The position numbers and the translations under genes are program-made. Positions 17,809 to 25,967 of a DNA stretch of 64,000 nt are shown piece by piece. Origin of the DNA: Saccharibacillus sacchari DSM 19268 (GTDB taxonomy: Bacteria > Bacillota > Bacilli > Paenibacillales > Paenibacillaceae); NCBI RefSeq assembly GCF_000585395.1, contig NZ_KK073875.1, forward strand, positions 4,642,298 through 4,706,297, in the 5' to 3' direction. The stretch's first letter is position 1; every line of letters begins with the position of its first letter. Below the pieces are notes generated by a model. That model had not been told where the DNA came from. It searched no databases and saw only the letters and a list, made by a program, of their open reading frames with translations.

Positions 17809-18135
17809 TTGCAATGACGCAGAAGTGATCCGCGAATGTGAAGTGTTCCAGACCGCACGACCTTCTTTCAGCAAAATTGCTTGCGGAGAAGCATGTTCCA
17901 CGCCGAGACGATCCGCCGCTTCCAGCGATACCGGACGGTCCTCGACGACATGAATCAGTACATAGGAAGCATCTTCGTTCGGCGAGCCTTCCAGATAGCG
18001 CTGCGCTTCCGCATAAGCTCCCGCGCTGATCGGGCAGCGCGTGCTGTGTTTGAACAGCAACACCGGTTTTTCCTGAGATTCGCGGATGGCCGCCTCCAGC
18101 TCCTCGCTGGTCGTAATTTGTGTAAAAGTGCTCAT
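17794..18135 (-). CDS. ytxJ: YtxJ-type bacillithiol-system redox protein
   Basis: A 113-residue thioredoxin-fold protein. The start MSTFTQITTSEEL has GGAAGGAG upstream. Beta strand VLLFKHSTRCPIS carries a single active-site cysteine (Cys34) in a TRCPIS motif, characteristic of YtxJ, a monothiol bacilliredoxin-like protein. Residues 80-90 hold the cis-proline stretch (GVEHASPQAILLKEG). Such proteins are thought to reduce bacillithiol mixed disulfides in the cytoplasm. It ends in its own terminator. A half copy of repeat family A lies about 70 bases upstream of its start. Confidence 0.88.
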   Translation of the reverse strand: MSTFTQITTSEELEAAIRESQEKPVLLFKHSTRCPISAGAYAEAQRYLEGSPNEDASYVLIHVVEDRPVSLEAADRLGVEHASPQAILLKEGRAVWNTSHSRITSASLQEALS

Positions 18136-18205
18136 GAGCCAGTCTCCTTCCCATTTTGCGATAGTTATGGACGCAAGTCGATTATGCAAGACTTGCCTCC
18201 AGTGT

Positions 18206-18234
18206 TAGTACCCTGTCAATGCTAAAGGTAATAG
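18206..18234 (-). repeat. Half copy of repeat family A (copy 4, 3' arm only)
   Basis: Read on the minus strand it gives TACCTTTAGCATTGACAGGG then TACTA, matching the 3' arm of copies 1 and 3 (TTTAGCGTTGAYARGG). No partner arm or inner stem is recognisable. It lies 71 bases upstream of the ytxJ-like start codon, in the same orientation as that gene. Confidence 0.6.
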
Positions 18235-18293
18235 ATTTTAGTTTAACAACCAGGCAAAACGAAGTCAAAAATACGTGATATTCACTGACGCTT

Positions 18294-18746
18294 TTATGCC
18301 GGGGAGAAACGAACTTCCTGTCCATTGACGCACACTTTTTCCGTGAGCTGAGCCAGACGCGCCTCGATTTCTTTCATCCATGAAGAGTCCCCTACATCCC
18401 CCGCACAGCGGTACAAATCAAGCAGTGCATTGATCCGCGACGCGCAGCTGGCCATAATTTCCGCTTTGAGGGCATCCTTGGTATCGACTGCGCTGCACGT
18501 AAAGATCGTGTACACGATATGAGCCAGCTCGTTAAAATCCGTGAAATCCAAACCATAAGGCTCTGCATCGAGTGGCAGGTTCCGCAGCAGTGCAGCCATA
18601 TCTCTTCTAAGCCACGGAAGGACCTCTTCATGTTCGCATTTCGGGCAAATCAGAACCGGCACGTTGTCGATGCTGACATGCTTTTTGTAATCGACGAGCC
18701 GAAAATCCAGATCGTATCTTTGTCCGCAATTGCAATGTTCCAGCAT
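18294..18746 (-). CDS. Conserved hypothetical protein with a CxC...CxxC zinc ribbon
   Basis: A 150-residue protein. The start MLEHCNCGQRYDLDFRLVDY has GGAGGGG eight bases upstream; the longer frame from 18905 has no ribosome site. Two cysteine pairs (CNC at residues 5-7 and CPKC about 30 residues later) should bind one zinc ion, forming an N-terminal ribbon. The rest is helical (WLRRDMAALLRNLPLDAEPY, FNELAHIVYTIFTCSAVDTK) with two further single cysteines. I do not recognise the family beyond the zinc ribbon. It is monocistronic. Confidence 0.75.
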   Translation of the reverse strand: MLEHCNCGQRYDLDFRLVDYKKHVSIDNVPVLICPKCEHEEVLPWLRRDMAALLRNLPLDAEPYGLDFTDFNELAHIVYTIFTCSAVDTKDALKAEIMASCASRINALLDLYRCAGDVGDSSWMKEIEARLAQLTEKVCVNGQEVRFSPA

Positions 18747-18933
18747 CCAACAACCCCTCCAACATTGATAGTTTGCACCTCTTCCCAGCACGCTAAGGGC
18801 CAAGAAAAATACGAAAGAAACATAGTTGAGAAGATCTATTGAAATGGATTCGCTATAGCTTACGCAAATTCCTGCTTGTTTTCCAAATAAATTAAGCGCT
18901 TTCAAGAAATATTCTTTATCTTTTTCCCTCGTT

Positions 18934-18962
18934 TTGCGGACATCCTAACGGACTGCTACAAT
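18934..18962 (+). promoter_or_regulatory. Probable sigma-A promoter of the DJ-1/PfpI gene
   Basis: TTGCGG (18934-18939) and TACAAT (18957-18962) are spaced 17 bases, about 60 bases before the start codon. Confidence 0.55.
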
Positions 18963-19021
18963 GGTAGAGGTACGATTGATCTTTTTACATCACTTGCAGC
19001 TCAGAGAAAGGATCGGTGTAT

Positions 19022-19546
19022 ATGCGTCTTGACGGAAAAAAAGTCATTGCTTTGGTGGATGAAGAGTTCGAGGATTTGGAATTGTGGTATCCGATTTACC
19101 GGGTACGCGAAGAAGGAGCCGAGGTTCATCTGGCCGGAGCGGAAAAAGGCAAAACGTATATCGGCAAATATGGCGTTCCGGCAAAAACGGATTACGCCTT
19201 CGATGAACTGAACAGTTCGGACTACGACGGGATTCTGGTTCCCGGCGGATGGGCACCGGACAAGCTTCGCCGCTATCCGAAAGTCCTTGAATTGGTTCGC
19301 GAAATGCACGAGGCCAAAAAGCCGATCGGACAAATTTGTCACGCGGGCTGGGTGCTTGTATCCGCCCGTATTCTCGAAGGCGTGACGGTGACGTCCACGC
19401 CGGGCATACGCGACGATATGGAAAATGCCGGCGCGATCTGGAAAGATGAAGCGGTTGTTGTGGACGGGCATATTATTTCGGCTCGGAGACCGCCGGATCT
19501 GCCTCCTTACGGCGTCGCTTTTTGTGACGCATTGGCGGAAAGATAA
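19022..19546 (+). CDS. DJ-1/PfpI-family protein (general stress protein 18 / YfkM type)
   Basis: A 174-residue protein with the intracellular protease/glyoxalase-like DJ-1/PfpI fold. The ATG at 19022 follows GAGAAAGGATC; a GTG six bases earlier is possible but too close to it. The nucleophile elbow is ICHAGWVL with Cys106 and His107, and Glu16 in EEFEDLELWYP completes the usual Cys-His-Glu set. Family members are stress-induced and variously reported as proteases, deglycases or glyoxalase III; the true activity is not predictable. It is monocistronic and followed by a family B element, then a terminator. Confidence 0.9.
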   Translation: MRLDGKKVIALVDEEFEDLELWYPIYRVREEGAEVHLAGAEKGKTYIGKYGVPAKTDYAFDELNSSDYDGILVPGGWAPDKLRRYPKVLELVREMHEAKKPIGQICHAGWVLVSARILEGVTVTSTPGIRDDMENAGAIWKDEAVVVDGHIISARRPPDLPPYGVAFCDALAER

Positions 19547-19601
19547 CAAGAAAAAGCGTTTTTTTGAAAAAGGTGCTTGGGATATCGCCGGACTTCCTAT
19601 T

Positions 19602-19744
19602 CGTGGGGAGAAGCTGGGACGCTGCGGGAAAAATTCGTTCAGACCGCTGTTTCACTCGGAAAATGGATTGGATTGGGATAAGGAATTTTCCGAGTTCAAA
19701 GGCGTTTTCACTGAATTTCTCCCTCCGCTAGAGCTTCTCGTACG
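19602..19744 (+). repeat. Two-tier palindromic repeat, family B, copy 1
   Basis: It lies 55 bases after the PfpI stop. The outer arms pair (GGAGAAGCT with AGCTTCTC, GGGAAAAATTC with GAATTTCTCCC). An inner perfect stem ACTCGGAAAA / TTTTCCGAGT encloses TGGATTGGATTGGG. Also present are the family motifs CGCTGTTTCACTCGG and GTTCAAAGGCG. A terminator follows 22 bases later. Confidence 0.8.
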
Positions 19745-19766
19745 AATAAGAACCTGCGATATGCCG

Positions 19767-19792
19767 GCGCCCTTTCAAAGGGCGCTTTTTTT
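19767..19792 (+). terminator. Terminator after the PfpI gene and family B copy 1
   Basis: GCGCCCTTT pairs with AAAGGGCGC around a single-base loop and is followed by seven T residues. Confidence 0.9.
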
Positions 19793-19824
19793 GTTAAGGT
19801 ATTGGAGAGGGAAAGATAAACATA

Positions 19825-19866
19825 GAAAAAAGGGACGCGAACCGGAATGTTTGCCGTCCCTTTTTT
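19825..19866. terminator. Bidirectional terminator-like hairpin
   Basis: AAAAAAGGGACG pairs with CGTCCCTTTTTT across a 16-base loop, with A- and T-runs on both sides. Confidence 0.75.
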
Positions 19867-19917
19867 GAAGATAAGGATTACTTGCTTGGAAAAATACGAT
19901 TGTTTAAAGATTCGTAT

Positions 19918-20106
19918 AAATAACTGCGGATATCCATTTATGTTTTTCTAATTTCGGGATTTCGGGCAAATAAATGCCAAGATACATTTAATCGCTCTGT
20001 TTTGCGTCTATTTTCAATTTTTCTGTTGAAATAACTGTATATCGGCACTTATTTCTTTTTTCGCAAAAGGTCCGGATCGAATAAATGTATTTACGCACTT
20101 AATGAG
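19918..20106. repeat. Array of four degenerate inverted repeats in an AT-rich gap
   Basis: Four copies of a 25-26 bp motif of form AATAAMTG, eight to nine variable bases, CAYTTA begin near 19918, 19968, 20029 and 20080. Each is an imperfect palindrome. Spacings are about 50, 61 and 51 bases, near five or six helical turns. The gap between the convergent PfpI and ptsI genes (19547-20219) otherwise holds only family B copy 1 and two terminators, and no credible reading frame. Confidence 0.55.
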
Positions 20107-20219
20107 TATTCATCCGTTCCAAGCGTACTTCTTTCTGTTTCTACGCTACTGAAAACAAGTTCGCTTGTCCATGAAATTTTAAGCGGAATCAAATTTCGCT
20201 TTTGGTTTGTTGCTCGCCC

Positions 20220-21947
20220 TTAAGGACTCACCGGAGTTACGAAATCGGACAGTAGGCGTTCGATTTCGCCGGAGCGGGCGAGACGGAAGCTTTGGCGACC
20301 GGTTTCGCGGGCCGATGAAGCCGTGGTGTTCAGCACGCGGTGTTTGACGCGCAAAAGGGATTGGGGAGACATGCTGAGCTTTTGAATGCCCAGCTCCAAC
20401 CAGATCGGGATTGCGCGTTCGTCGCCGGCCATTTCGCCGCAGACGCTGACTTCGATGCCACGGTCGCGGGCAGCGTTGGCAGTCATTCGCAGCATGCGCA
20501 GAACCGCGGGATGGAACGGGTGATACATATGGGCGATTTGTTCGTTCATTCGGTCGACCGCAAGGACGTATTGGACCAGGTCGTTGGTTCCAATGCTGAA
20601 GAAATCGACTTCTTCGGCCAGAAGATCGGCGATTGCGGCGGCGGCGGGAACTTCGATCATGATGCCGATCGAAAGGTCGCGATCATAACTCTCGCCTCGC
20701 TCGTCGAGCTGGATCATCGCTTTGCGCAATAATTCTTTGGCTTGCCGAACTTCGTCGACCGAAGAAATCATCGGGAACAGCACACGTACGTCGCCGAACG
20801 CGCTGGCTCTTAAGATCGCCCGGAGTTGGGTCAGGAAAATGTCCGGGCGGTCCAAGCAGATGCGGATCGCACGGTAACCCAAAAACGGGTTATCTTCTTC
20901 CGGCAAAGCAAAGTAATCCAACTGTTTGTCGCCGCCGATATCCAGTGTGCGAATCACGACCGGATGGCCGGATGCGCGCTCCGCAATGCGGCGATAGATA
21001 TCGAATTGTTCTTCTTCTGTCGGGAATTCGGAACGGTCCATATAGAGGAATTCGGTACGGAATAAGCCGACGCCTTTGGCACCGTGTTTCATCGACGTTT
21101 CTAATTCTTTAAACGAACTGATGTTGGCCGCCAGCGTCAATTGTTCGCCGTCGCGCGTTACCGCATCGACTTCCGCCAACAACTGAAGCTGTTCCTTTTT
21201 CCGTTGAAGCTTCAGACGCTTTTCCTCGTACACGCGCTGGGTTTCTTGATCCGGATCCACGAACAGATGGCCCTCGTCTCCGTCGATTGCCAGCAGCTCA
21301 CCTGTTTGGAAAGGCTCTTCGCGCTTGCCTTCGAGTCCTGCAACGAGAGGAATTCCGATTGCGCGCGCCATAATTGCCGAATGCGACGTTTTGCCGCCGA
21401 TTAACGTCACGATTCCCAACACATGATTCGGATTAAGATGCACAAGCTGCGATGGTGAAAGTTCTTTGGCGACCAGGATATAAGGCTGCGTATCGGAAGG
21501 AAGCTTGATCTCCGGCGCTCCCAACAAATGCTTAAGCAGTCGATTGCCTACATCTTTAATATCCGCGGCCCGTTCTTTCATATATTCGTCATCTAGCAGG
21601 TCGAACATGGTGACGAAGTGGTCGATCGCTTCTTTGACCGCCACTTCCGCCGCTTTGTACTGCCGTTCGATAATCCCCCTAATTTCACTCATGAATACCG
21701 GATCTTCCAAAATGGCAAGATGGGCATCGAAAATGCTCGATTCTTCCGGTCCCACCATTTCTTTGACTTCTTTTTTCATGTCTTCGATCTCGCAACGGGA
21801 TGTGCGAATGCCTTCGGTCAGACGTTCGAATTCGCGCGTCAGATCGACAACGTCCATCTTCTGATCCGGTATATCCCACTCCCATGTCGGCAGAACGAAC
21901 GCTCTCCCTATCGCTACGCCGGGTGCGGCTCCGATACCGATTATCAT
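20220..21947 (-). CDS. ptsI: PTS enzyme I (phosphoenolpyruvate-protein phosphotransferase)
   Basis: A 575-residue cytoplasmic enzyme starting MIIGIGAAPGVAIG after GGGGAGG. The phosphohistidine is His189 in GGKTSHSAIMARAIGIP, the same position as in well-studied enzyme I proteins. The helical HPr-binding insert occupies about residues 30-145, and the C-terminal PEP-binding barrel contains VGLFRTEFLYMDR, FFSIGTNDLVQY and VSVCGEMAG with the catalytic cysteine. It takes phosphate from PEP and passes it to HPr. It follows ptsG by 53 bases with no promoter in the gap, so the two form an operon. ptsH, usually between them, is missing. Confidence 0.96.
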   Translation of the reverse strand: MIIGIGAAPGVAIGRAFVLPTWEWDIPDQKMDVVDLTREFERLTEGIRTSRCEIEDMKKEVKEMVGPEESSIFDAHLAILEDPVFMSEIRGIIERQYKAAEVAVKEAIDHFVTMFDLLDDEYMKERAADIKDVGNRLLKHLLGAPEIKLPSDTQPYILVAKELSPSQLVHLNPNHVLGIVTLIGGKTSHSAIMARAIGIPLVAGLEGKREEPFQTGELLAIDGDEGHLFVDPDQETQRVYEEKRLKLQRKKEQLQLLAEVDAVTRDGEQLTLAANISSFKELETSMKHGAKGVGLFRTEFLYMDRSEFPTEEEQFDIYRRIAERASGHPVVIRTLDIGGDKQLDYFALPEEDNPFLGYRAIRICLDRPDIFLTQLRAILRASAFGDVRVLFPMISSVDEVRQAKELLRKAMIQLDERGESYDRDLSIGIMIEVPAAAAIADLLAEEVDFFSIGTNDLVQYVLAVDRMNEQIAHMYHPFHPAVLRMLRMTANAARDRGIEVSVCGEMAGDERAIPIWLELGIQKLSMSPQSLLRVKHRVLNTTASSARETGRQSFRLARSGEIERLLSDFVTPVSP

Positions 21948-22000
21948 CGTCCTCCCCCTCCCGTTTCTCTGTGTTTGGTCGTACCTGGACTGAAGACCAT

Positions 22001-23878
22001 TCATTTGGAACCCGTCTCCTTGTCATAGAGCACGACCGACATGACCGACCCTTGTCCTTTTTTAACCGCTTTGAACGGCGCGAAGCTCCAAGACCGCACG
22101 CGGTCCGGATTCGTAATCAACATCGGCGTTGCCAGCGATTTTGCTTTTTCCCGCAGCAGCGGCAAATCGAATCGGATCAAAAGCTGTCCCGGTTCGACGA
22201 TGTCTCCCACTTCGACGAATGCTTCGAATGCGCCTTCGATATGCGAGGTGTCGATTCCGATATGCAGCAGCACATCGACCTCCTCGTTTGTACGAATGCC
22301 CAGCGCATGCTGCGTCGGATAGATATGCAGCACGGTACCGGCCACCGGTGACACCAACTCGTCTTTTTCCGGAATGAACGCGACCCCGTCGCCAACCAGT
22401 TTTTTCGCGAAAATCTGATCCGGCACTTCGTCAAGCGGCATCATTCGACCCTGCATCGGCGACGCGAACAGCACATGATCCAACTCGCGGTCGATCAGCT
22501 TGTTTATTTCTTCCCGGATCAACTCGGAGTAAGTACCGAACACGACCTGCACGTTTCCGCCGCCCAAGCGGATCAAGCCTGCCGAACCCAATGATTTGAG
22601 CGCATGCCCGTCGACTTTGCGATCGCTTTTGACGGTCAAACGAAGTCGCGTGATGCACGCTTGTACTTGAACGATATTTTCGCGTCCGCCCAGCGCTTGC
22701 AAGATCAGAGGAGCCCGATACGGAATATTGCCGGCCCAGTCTTCGAGCGTCGAACCTTCCTCCCGTCCGGGCGTCGGAATTTGGAACTTGCGAATCGCCC
22801 AACGGAACAAAATATAATAGCCCAGCCCGTATACGATCCCGATCGGAATCAGCAGCCAGCCGTTCGTCGACAAGTGGAAGTTTAATACGAAGTCGATCAA
22901 TCCGGCCGAATACGAAAAACCGTGATGGATATCGAGCGCATACGTCAGCCACATCGCAAATCCGGCCAATACGGCATGCAGCGCGAAAAGGAACGGCGAC
23001 GCGAATAAAAACGCAAATTCGATCTGTTCGGATACGCCCGTCAATAAGCAGACGAGCGCGGCACGCACAAACGTTTTGCGCACCTTCGGCTTCAAGTCTT
23101 CGCGTGCCTCGTGGATCACGGCCATCGCCGTTGCGGGCAGCGCAAACATCATGATCGGGAACAAGCCCGCCATGAAAAATCCCGCAGTCGGGTCGCCGGC
23201 AAAGAAGCGAGGCAAGTCGCCCTGCACGATCATGCCGGAAGCCGTCTCGTAGGAACCGAATTGAAACCATACGACATTGTTGAGCAAATGATGCAAGCCG
23301 AAAGCGGATAACCCCCGGTATAAAATCCCGTATACGAACAATCCGAATCCGCCGGTGGAACGAACCTCCGAATTCAGGAAATCGATCAGTGCCTGAAGAA
23401 CGGGTCCGACCGCCAGCATGGCAAAAGCGAACAACGCCGATAATAGCCCCATGAATAGCAGGACAAAGCGTGATCCGCCAAAAAATTGGATCGTCTCCGG
23501 AAGCTTGAAGTCTTTGAAGCGGTTGTACAATGCGCCGGCAATCGCGCCGAGCAGAATACCGATCAGCGTCGTCGGCTGAATCTGTCCGCTTGCGAAATGA
23601 TCGATAACCCTCTCGTAGATGACCATGCCCATAAGCGCTGCCAAGCCGGCATATCCCGCCTGATTGGCAAGCCCCAGCGCAACGCCTACGGCAAATATAT
23701 AAGGCAGGTAGAGCAGCACGCCCGATCCTGCTACGTTCAACGCTTCGGAAACAGCCGGAAGCCCCCACGCTCCCCAGGGGAGACTGCCTGCGCTGAGCAG
23801 AATAGCCGCTGCAGGCAGGACCATCGTCGGGATCATCACGGCCCGGCCGAGCTGTTGAAGCGAACCTAACCAATTCAA
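22001..23878 (-). CDS. ptsG: PTS glucose/N-acetylglucosamine transporter, IICBA fusion
   Basis: A 625-residue protein. The start chosen is TTG (complement of 23876-23878), giving MNWLGSLQQLGRAV, because AGGAGAGGG sits about six bases upstream; no ATG is well placed. The IIC membrane domain covers about residues 1-370, with the conserved GLHHLLNNVVWFQFGSYE. The IIB domain follows, with the phosphocysteine in ACITRLRLTVKS. The IIA domain has the phosphohistidine in DVLLHIGIDTSHIEG. Sugar is phosphorylated as it crosses the membrane. The sequence is of the PtsG/NagE class; glucose versus N-acetylglucosamine cannot be fixed. A strong promoter lies just upstream and the leader is too short for a GlcT-type antiterminator site. 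Confidence 0.92.
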   Translation of the reverse strand: MNWLGSLQQLGRAVMIPTMVLPAAAILLSAGSLPWGAWGLPAVSEALNVAGSGVLLYLPYIFAVGVALGLANQAGYAGLAALMGMVIYERVIDHFASGQIQPTTLIGILLGAIAGALYNRFKDFKLPETIQFFGGSRFVLLFMGLLSALFAFAMLAVGPVLQALIDFLNSEVRSTGGFGLFVYGILYRGLSAFGLHHLLNNVVWFQFGSYETASGMIVQGDLPRFFAGDPTAGFFMAGLFPIMMFALPATAMAVIHEAREDLKPKVRKTFVRAALVCLLTGVSEQIEFAFLFASPFLFALHAVLAGFAMWLTYALDIHHGFSYSAGLIDFVLNFHLSTNGWLLIPIGIVYGLGYYILFRWAIRKFQIPTPGREEGSTLEDWAGNIPYRAPLILQALGGRENIVQVQACITRLRLTVKSDRKVDGHALKSLGSAGLIRLGGGNVQVVFGTYSELIREEINKLIDRELDHVLFASPMQGRMMPLDEVPDQIFAKKLVGDGVAFIPEKDELVSPVAGTVLHIYPTQHALGIRTNEEVDVLLHIGIDTSHIEGAFEAFVEVGDIVEPGQLLIRFDLPLLREKAKSLATPMLITNPDRVRSWSFAPFKAVKKGQGSVMSVVLYDKETGSK

Positions 23879-23906
23879 AGACGTCCCTCTCCTCTCTTCC
23901 CTACAA

Positions 23907-23935
23907 ATGTTAAGCTTTGAAAGATCGTTTGTCAA
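23907..23935 (-). promoter_or_regulatory. Sigma-A promoter of ptsG-ptsI
   Basis: On the minus strand TTGACA (23930-23935) and TAACAT (23907-23912) are separated by exactly 17 bases. The start site would fall about 20 bases before the TTG start codon. Confidence 0.75.
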
Positions 23936-24043
23936 AGAAATTACGAGGCTGCAAATCAAAGAAAAAACAAACGGCCGGACAGGGTGATTTTCCACTTAAA
24001 CAGAAAGAGTATGTATGCAAAATGAGCGAATATGGATCGAGTC

Positions 24044-24084
24044 GAAAAAATGAAGCGGCCGCACTTATCGAGCGCGGCCGCTTC
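24044..24084 (-). terminator. Terminator after the CoA-binding protein gene
   Basis: GAAGCGGCCGC and GCGGCCGCTTC pair perfectly with an 11-base loop, followed on the minus strand by ATTTTTT. Confidence 0.88.
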
Positions 24085-24114
24085 TTCATTCTTCATTCGA
24101 CTACAATCCGCGGA

Positions 24115-24549
24115 TCAGCGTCGGCTTCCGGCACCGGTCACGGCGTCTTCCACCTTGATGCAGCGATCCATGATGACGGTCAGTCCTGCTTCTCCGGCAA
24201 TCTCGGCAGCTTCGTCGCTGAAGACGCCGGATTGCAGCCACAGTGCCTTGGCGCCCGCCGCTACGGCTTCGCGCGCAACGTCCGCGCAAAATTCGCTGCG
24301 GCGGAATACGTCCACGATATCGATCGGCTCAGGCACCTCCGCTAATGAAGCGTAACAAGTCTCGCCGAGAATCTGTTGTCCGGCGGCGGTCGGGTTTACC
24401 GGAATGATCCGATAGCCGCGCGACTGCATCGCTTGCGAAACCATATAGGATGTCCGGTCGCTTTTATCGGAGAGTCCGACCACGGCGATATTGCCCGCTT
24501 TTTCAAGCAATGCGCCGATCTCGTCCCGGCTTGGATTTTGAAAAGGCAT
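24115..24549 (-). CDS. CoA-binding protein (YccU/YneT family)
   Basis: A 144-residue single-domain Rossmann protein. The start MPFQNPSRDEIGALLEKAGN has AAAGGAGG upstream. The nucleotide-binding stretch is NIAVVGLSDKSDRTSYMVSQ; later motifs are YRIIPVNPTAAGQQILGET, PIDIVDVFRRSEFCADV and KALWLQSGVFSDEAAEIAGE, matching the stand-alone CoA-binding domain family related to succinyl-CoA synthetase alpha. The conserved near-terminal cysteine is in VIMDRCIKVE. The physiological role is unknown. It starts 17 bases after the aroA stop and is probably cotranscribed with it. Confidence 0.9.
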   Translation of the reverse strand: MPFQNPSRDEIGALLEKAGNIAVVGLSDKSDRTSYMVSQAMQSRGYRIIPVNPTAAGQQILGETCYASLAEVPEPIDIVDVFRRSEFCADVAREAVAAGAKALWLQSGVFSDEAAEIAGEAGLTVIMDRCIKVEDAVTGAGSRR

Positions 24550-24566
24550 AGATATTCCTCCTTTTC

Positions 24567-25859
24567 TTATTCTTTTACCCATTCGACATTTGCGCCAAGC
24601 GCGATCATGTCATCGAAAAAGCCCGGGTACGATTTGGCAACGTGATGCGCGTCGGTGATCGTCACCGGCTCGTCCGCTCTAAGTCCCACGATCGTCAGCG
24701 CCATAATGACGCGGTGGTCGTAATGCGAATCGATCCGAACGCCGCCCGCTACGCCCTGCGGACGCCCGTGCACGATAATCTCGGCCTGCTTTTCCTCGAC
24801 GTCGGCCCCGGCTTTGCGCAGTTCGTTCAGATAGTCGGTAATCCGATCGCATTCTTTGTAACGAAGGTTCTCGACATTGTAAAAACGCGAGGTTCCTTCA
24901 GCAAAGACGGCTGCCGCTACCATCGCAAGCACGGCATCGGTCGCAGCGTCGCCGTCGAATTCCAAAGCTTTCAGCTGACCGGTTCCTTTTACGACCGCGA
25001 TATCGTTCTCATGCGTCAACGGAGTTTCCATCATTTGCAGGACATCGACCACGGCGCGTTCGCCCTGCTTGCTGTTTACCGCCAAACGGCGTACAGTGAC
25101 GTCGGACGGAACTACCGCAGCTGCCGAAAGGATCGCCGCGGAACCCGGATAGTCGCCTTGAACGGAATATTCGCCTGCTCGATAAGCTTGGCCTCCGGGC
25201 ACGCGGAACAGCGAATAGTCTTCGTTGGCTTCGACCCGGATTCCCGCTTGCTCCAACACTTCCAGCGTTTGACCGACGACGACTTTCGATTTCAGGTCGC
25301 CGGTTACGGTAATCTCGCTATCGGCTTCGAGCAGCGGCGTCAGGAACAGAAGCGCGCTCAAATACTGCGAACTGACTTCGCCGGATACGGTGATTTTGCC
25401 GCCTTGCACGGGCCCTTTGACCGTGATCGGCAGACGACCGCCGTTATCGTCGATCGTCGCTCCCATTTGACGCAGCGCCTCGATCAGATCGTCATGCGGG
25501 CGTTTGCCGAGGGAATCGGGATACGTATTGACGAAATGTACGTCTTCCGACAACGCGGCGATCGCGAGCAGGAAGCGCAGCACCGCGCCTGCATTGCCTA
25601 CATTAAGTTCCGCGACGCGTTTCGGATTGCGGCCGAAGCCTTTGATCACGATTTTCTCGTCGTCTTCTTCAAGTTCCGCGCCCAGCTCCGCAATGCAGCG
25701 GCGCATCGCATCGCTGTCTTCGCTGTGTGCCGGGAAACGTACCGTGCTTGTTCCGTCCGCAAGCGCGGCGACAAGCAGGTAACGGGTCGTGTAGTTTTTG
25801 GAGGACAGCGCCTCGATCGTTCCTTCAAGCTTTTCCGTTCGTCTGACAATCACGTCCAT
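24567..25859 (-). CDS. aroA: EPSP synthase (3-phosphoshikimate 1-carboxyvinyltransferase), divergent active site
   Basis: A 430-residue shikimate-pathway enzyme that joins PEP to shikimate 3-phosphate. The two-domain fold is intact. The N-terminal motif is SSKNYTTRYLL with the PEP/substrate-binding Lys21 and Arg26. The usual NAGTAMRP motif appears as NAGAVLRF (residues 89-96), so the threonine and proline next to the PEP site are alanine and phenylalanine. The C-terminal RYKECDRI, SHYDHRVIMAL and AKSYPGFF motifs keep the expected acidic, Arg and Lys residues. It is not within an aromatic operon; the only close neighbour is the downstream CoA-binding gene. Confidence 0.92.
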   Translation of the reverse strand: MDVIVRRTEKLEGTIEALSSKNYTTRYLLVAALADGTSTVRFPAHSEDSDAMRRCIAELGAELEEDDEKIVIKGFGRNPKRVAELNVGNAGAVLRFLLAIAALSEDVHFVNTYPDSLGKRPHDDLIEALRQMGATIDDNGGRLPITVKGPVQGGKITVSGEVSSQYLSALLFLTPLLEADSEITVTGDLKSKVVVGQTLEVLEQAGIRVEANEDYSLFRVPGGQAYRAGEYSVQGDYPGSAAILSAAAVVPSDVTVRRLAVNSKQGERAVVDVLQMMETPLTHENDIAVVKGTGQLKALEFDGDAATDAVLAMVAAAVFAEGTSRFYNVENLRYKECDRITDYLNELRKAGADVEEKQAEIIVHGRPQGVAGGVRIDSHYDHRVIMALTIVGLRADEPVTITDAHHVAKSYPGFFDDMIALGANVEWVKE

Positions 25860-25902
25860 GACTATATTCCTCCAATATTGTGGGTCTGATTTCTATTTAA
25901 AT

Positions 25903-25932
25903 TTGACACAAGTTTTTCCTCTTCGCTATCAT
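25903..25932 (+). promoter_or_regulatory. Sigma-A promoter of the rhodanese gene
   Basis: TTGACA (25903-25908) and TATCAT (25927-25932) are 18 bases apart, 35 bases before the start codon. Confidence 0.7.
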
Positions 25933-25967
25933 GGATTTATCCCAACCGAAAGAAAGGCAGGATTGCC

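Noticed and set aside
22431-23873. 480-codon open frame in another phase of ptsG
   Set aside because: Arginine-rich shadow of a certain gene, with no ribosome site and no family resemblance.
23900-23960. GlcT-type antiterminator (RAT) site before ptsG
   Set aside because: The promoter is so close to the start codon that no antiterminator/terminator structure fits, and none is visible.
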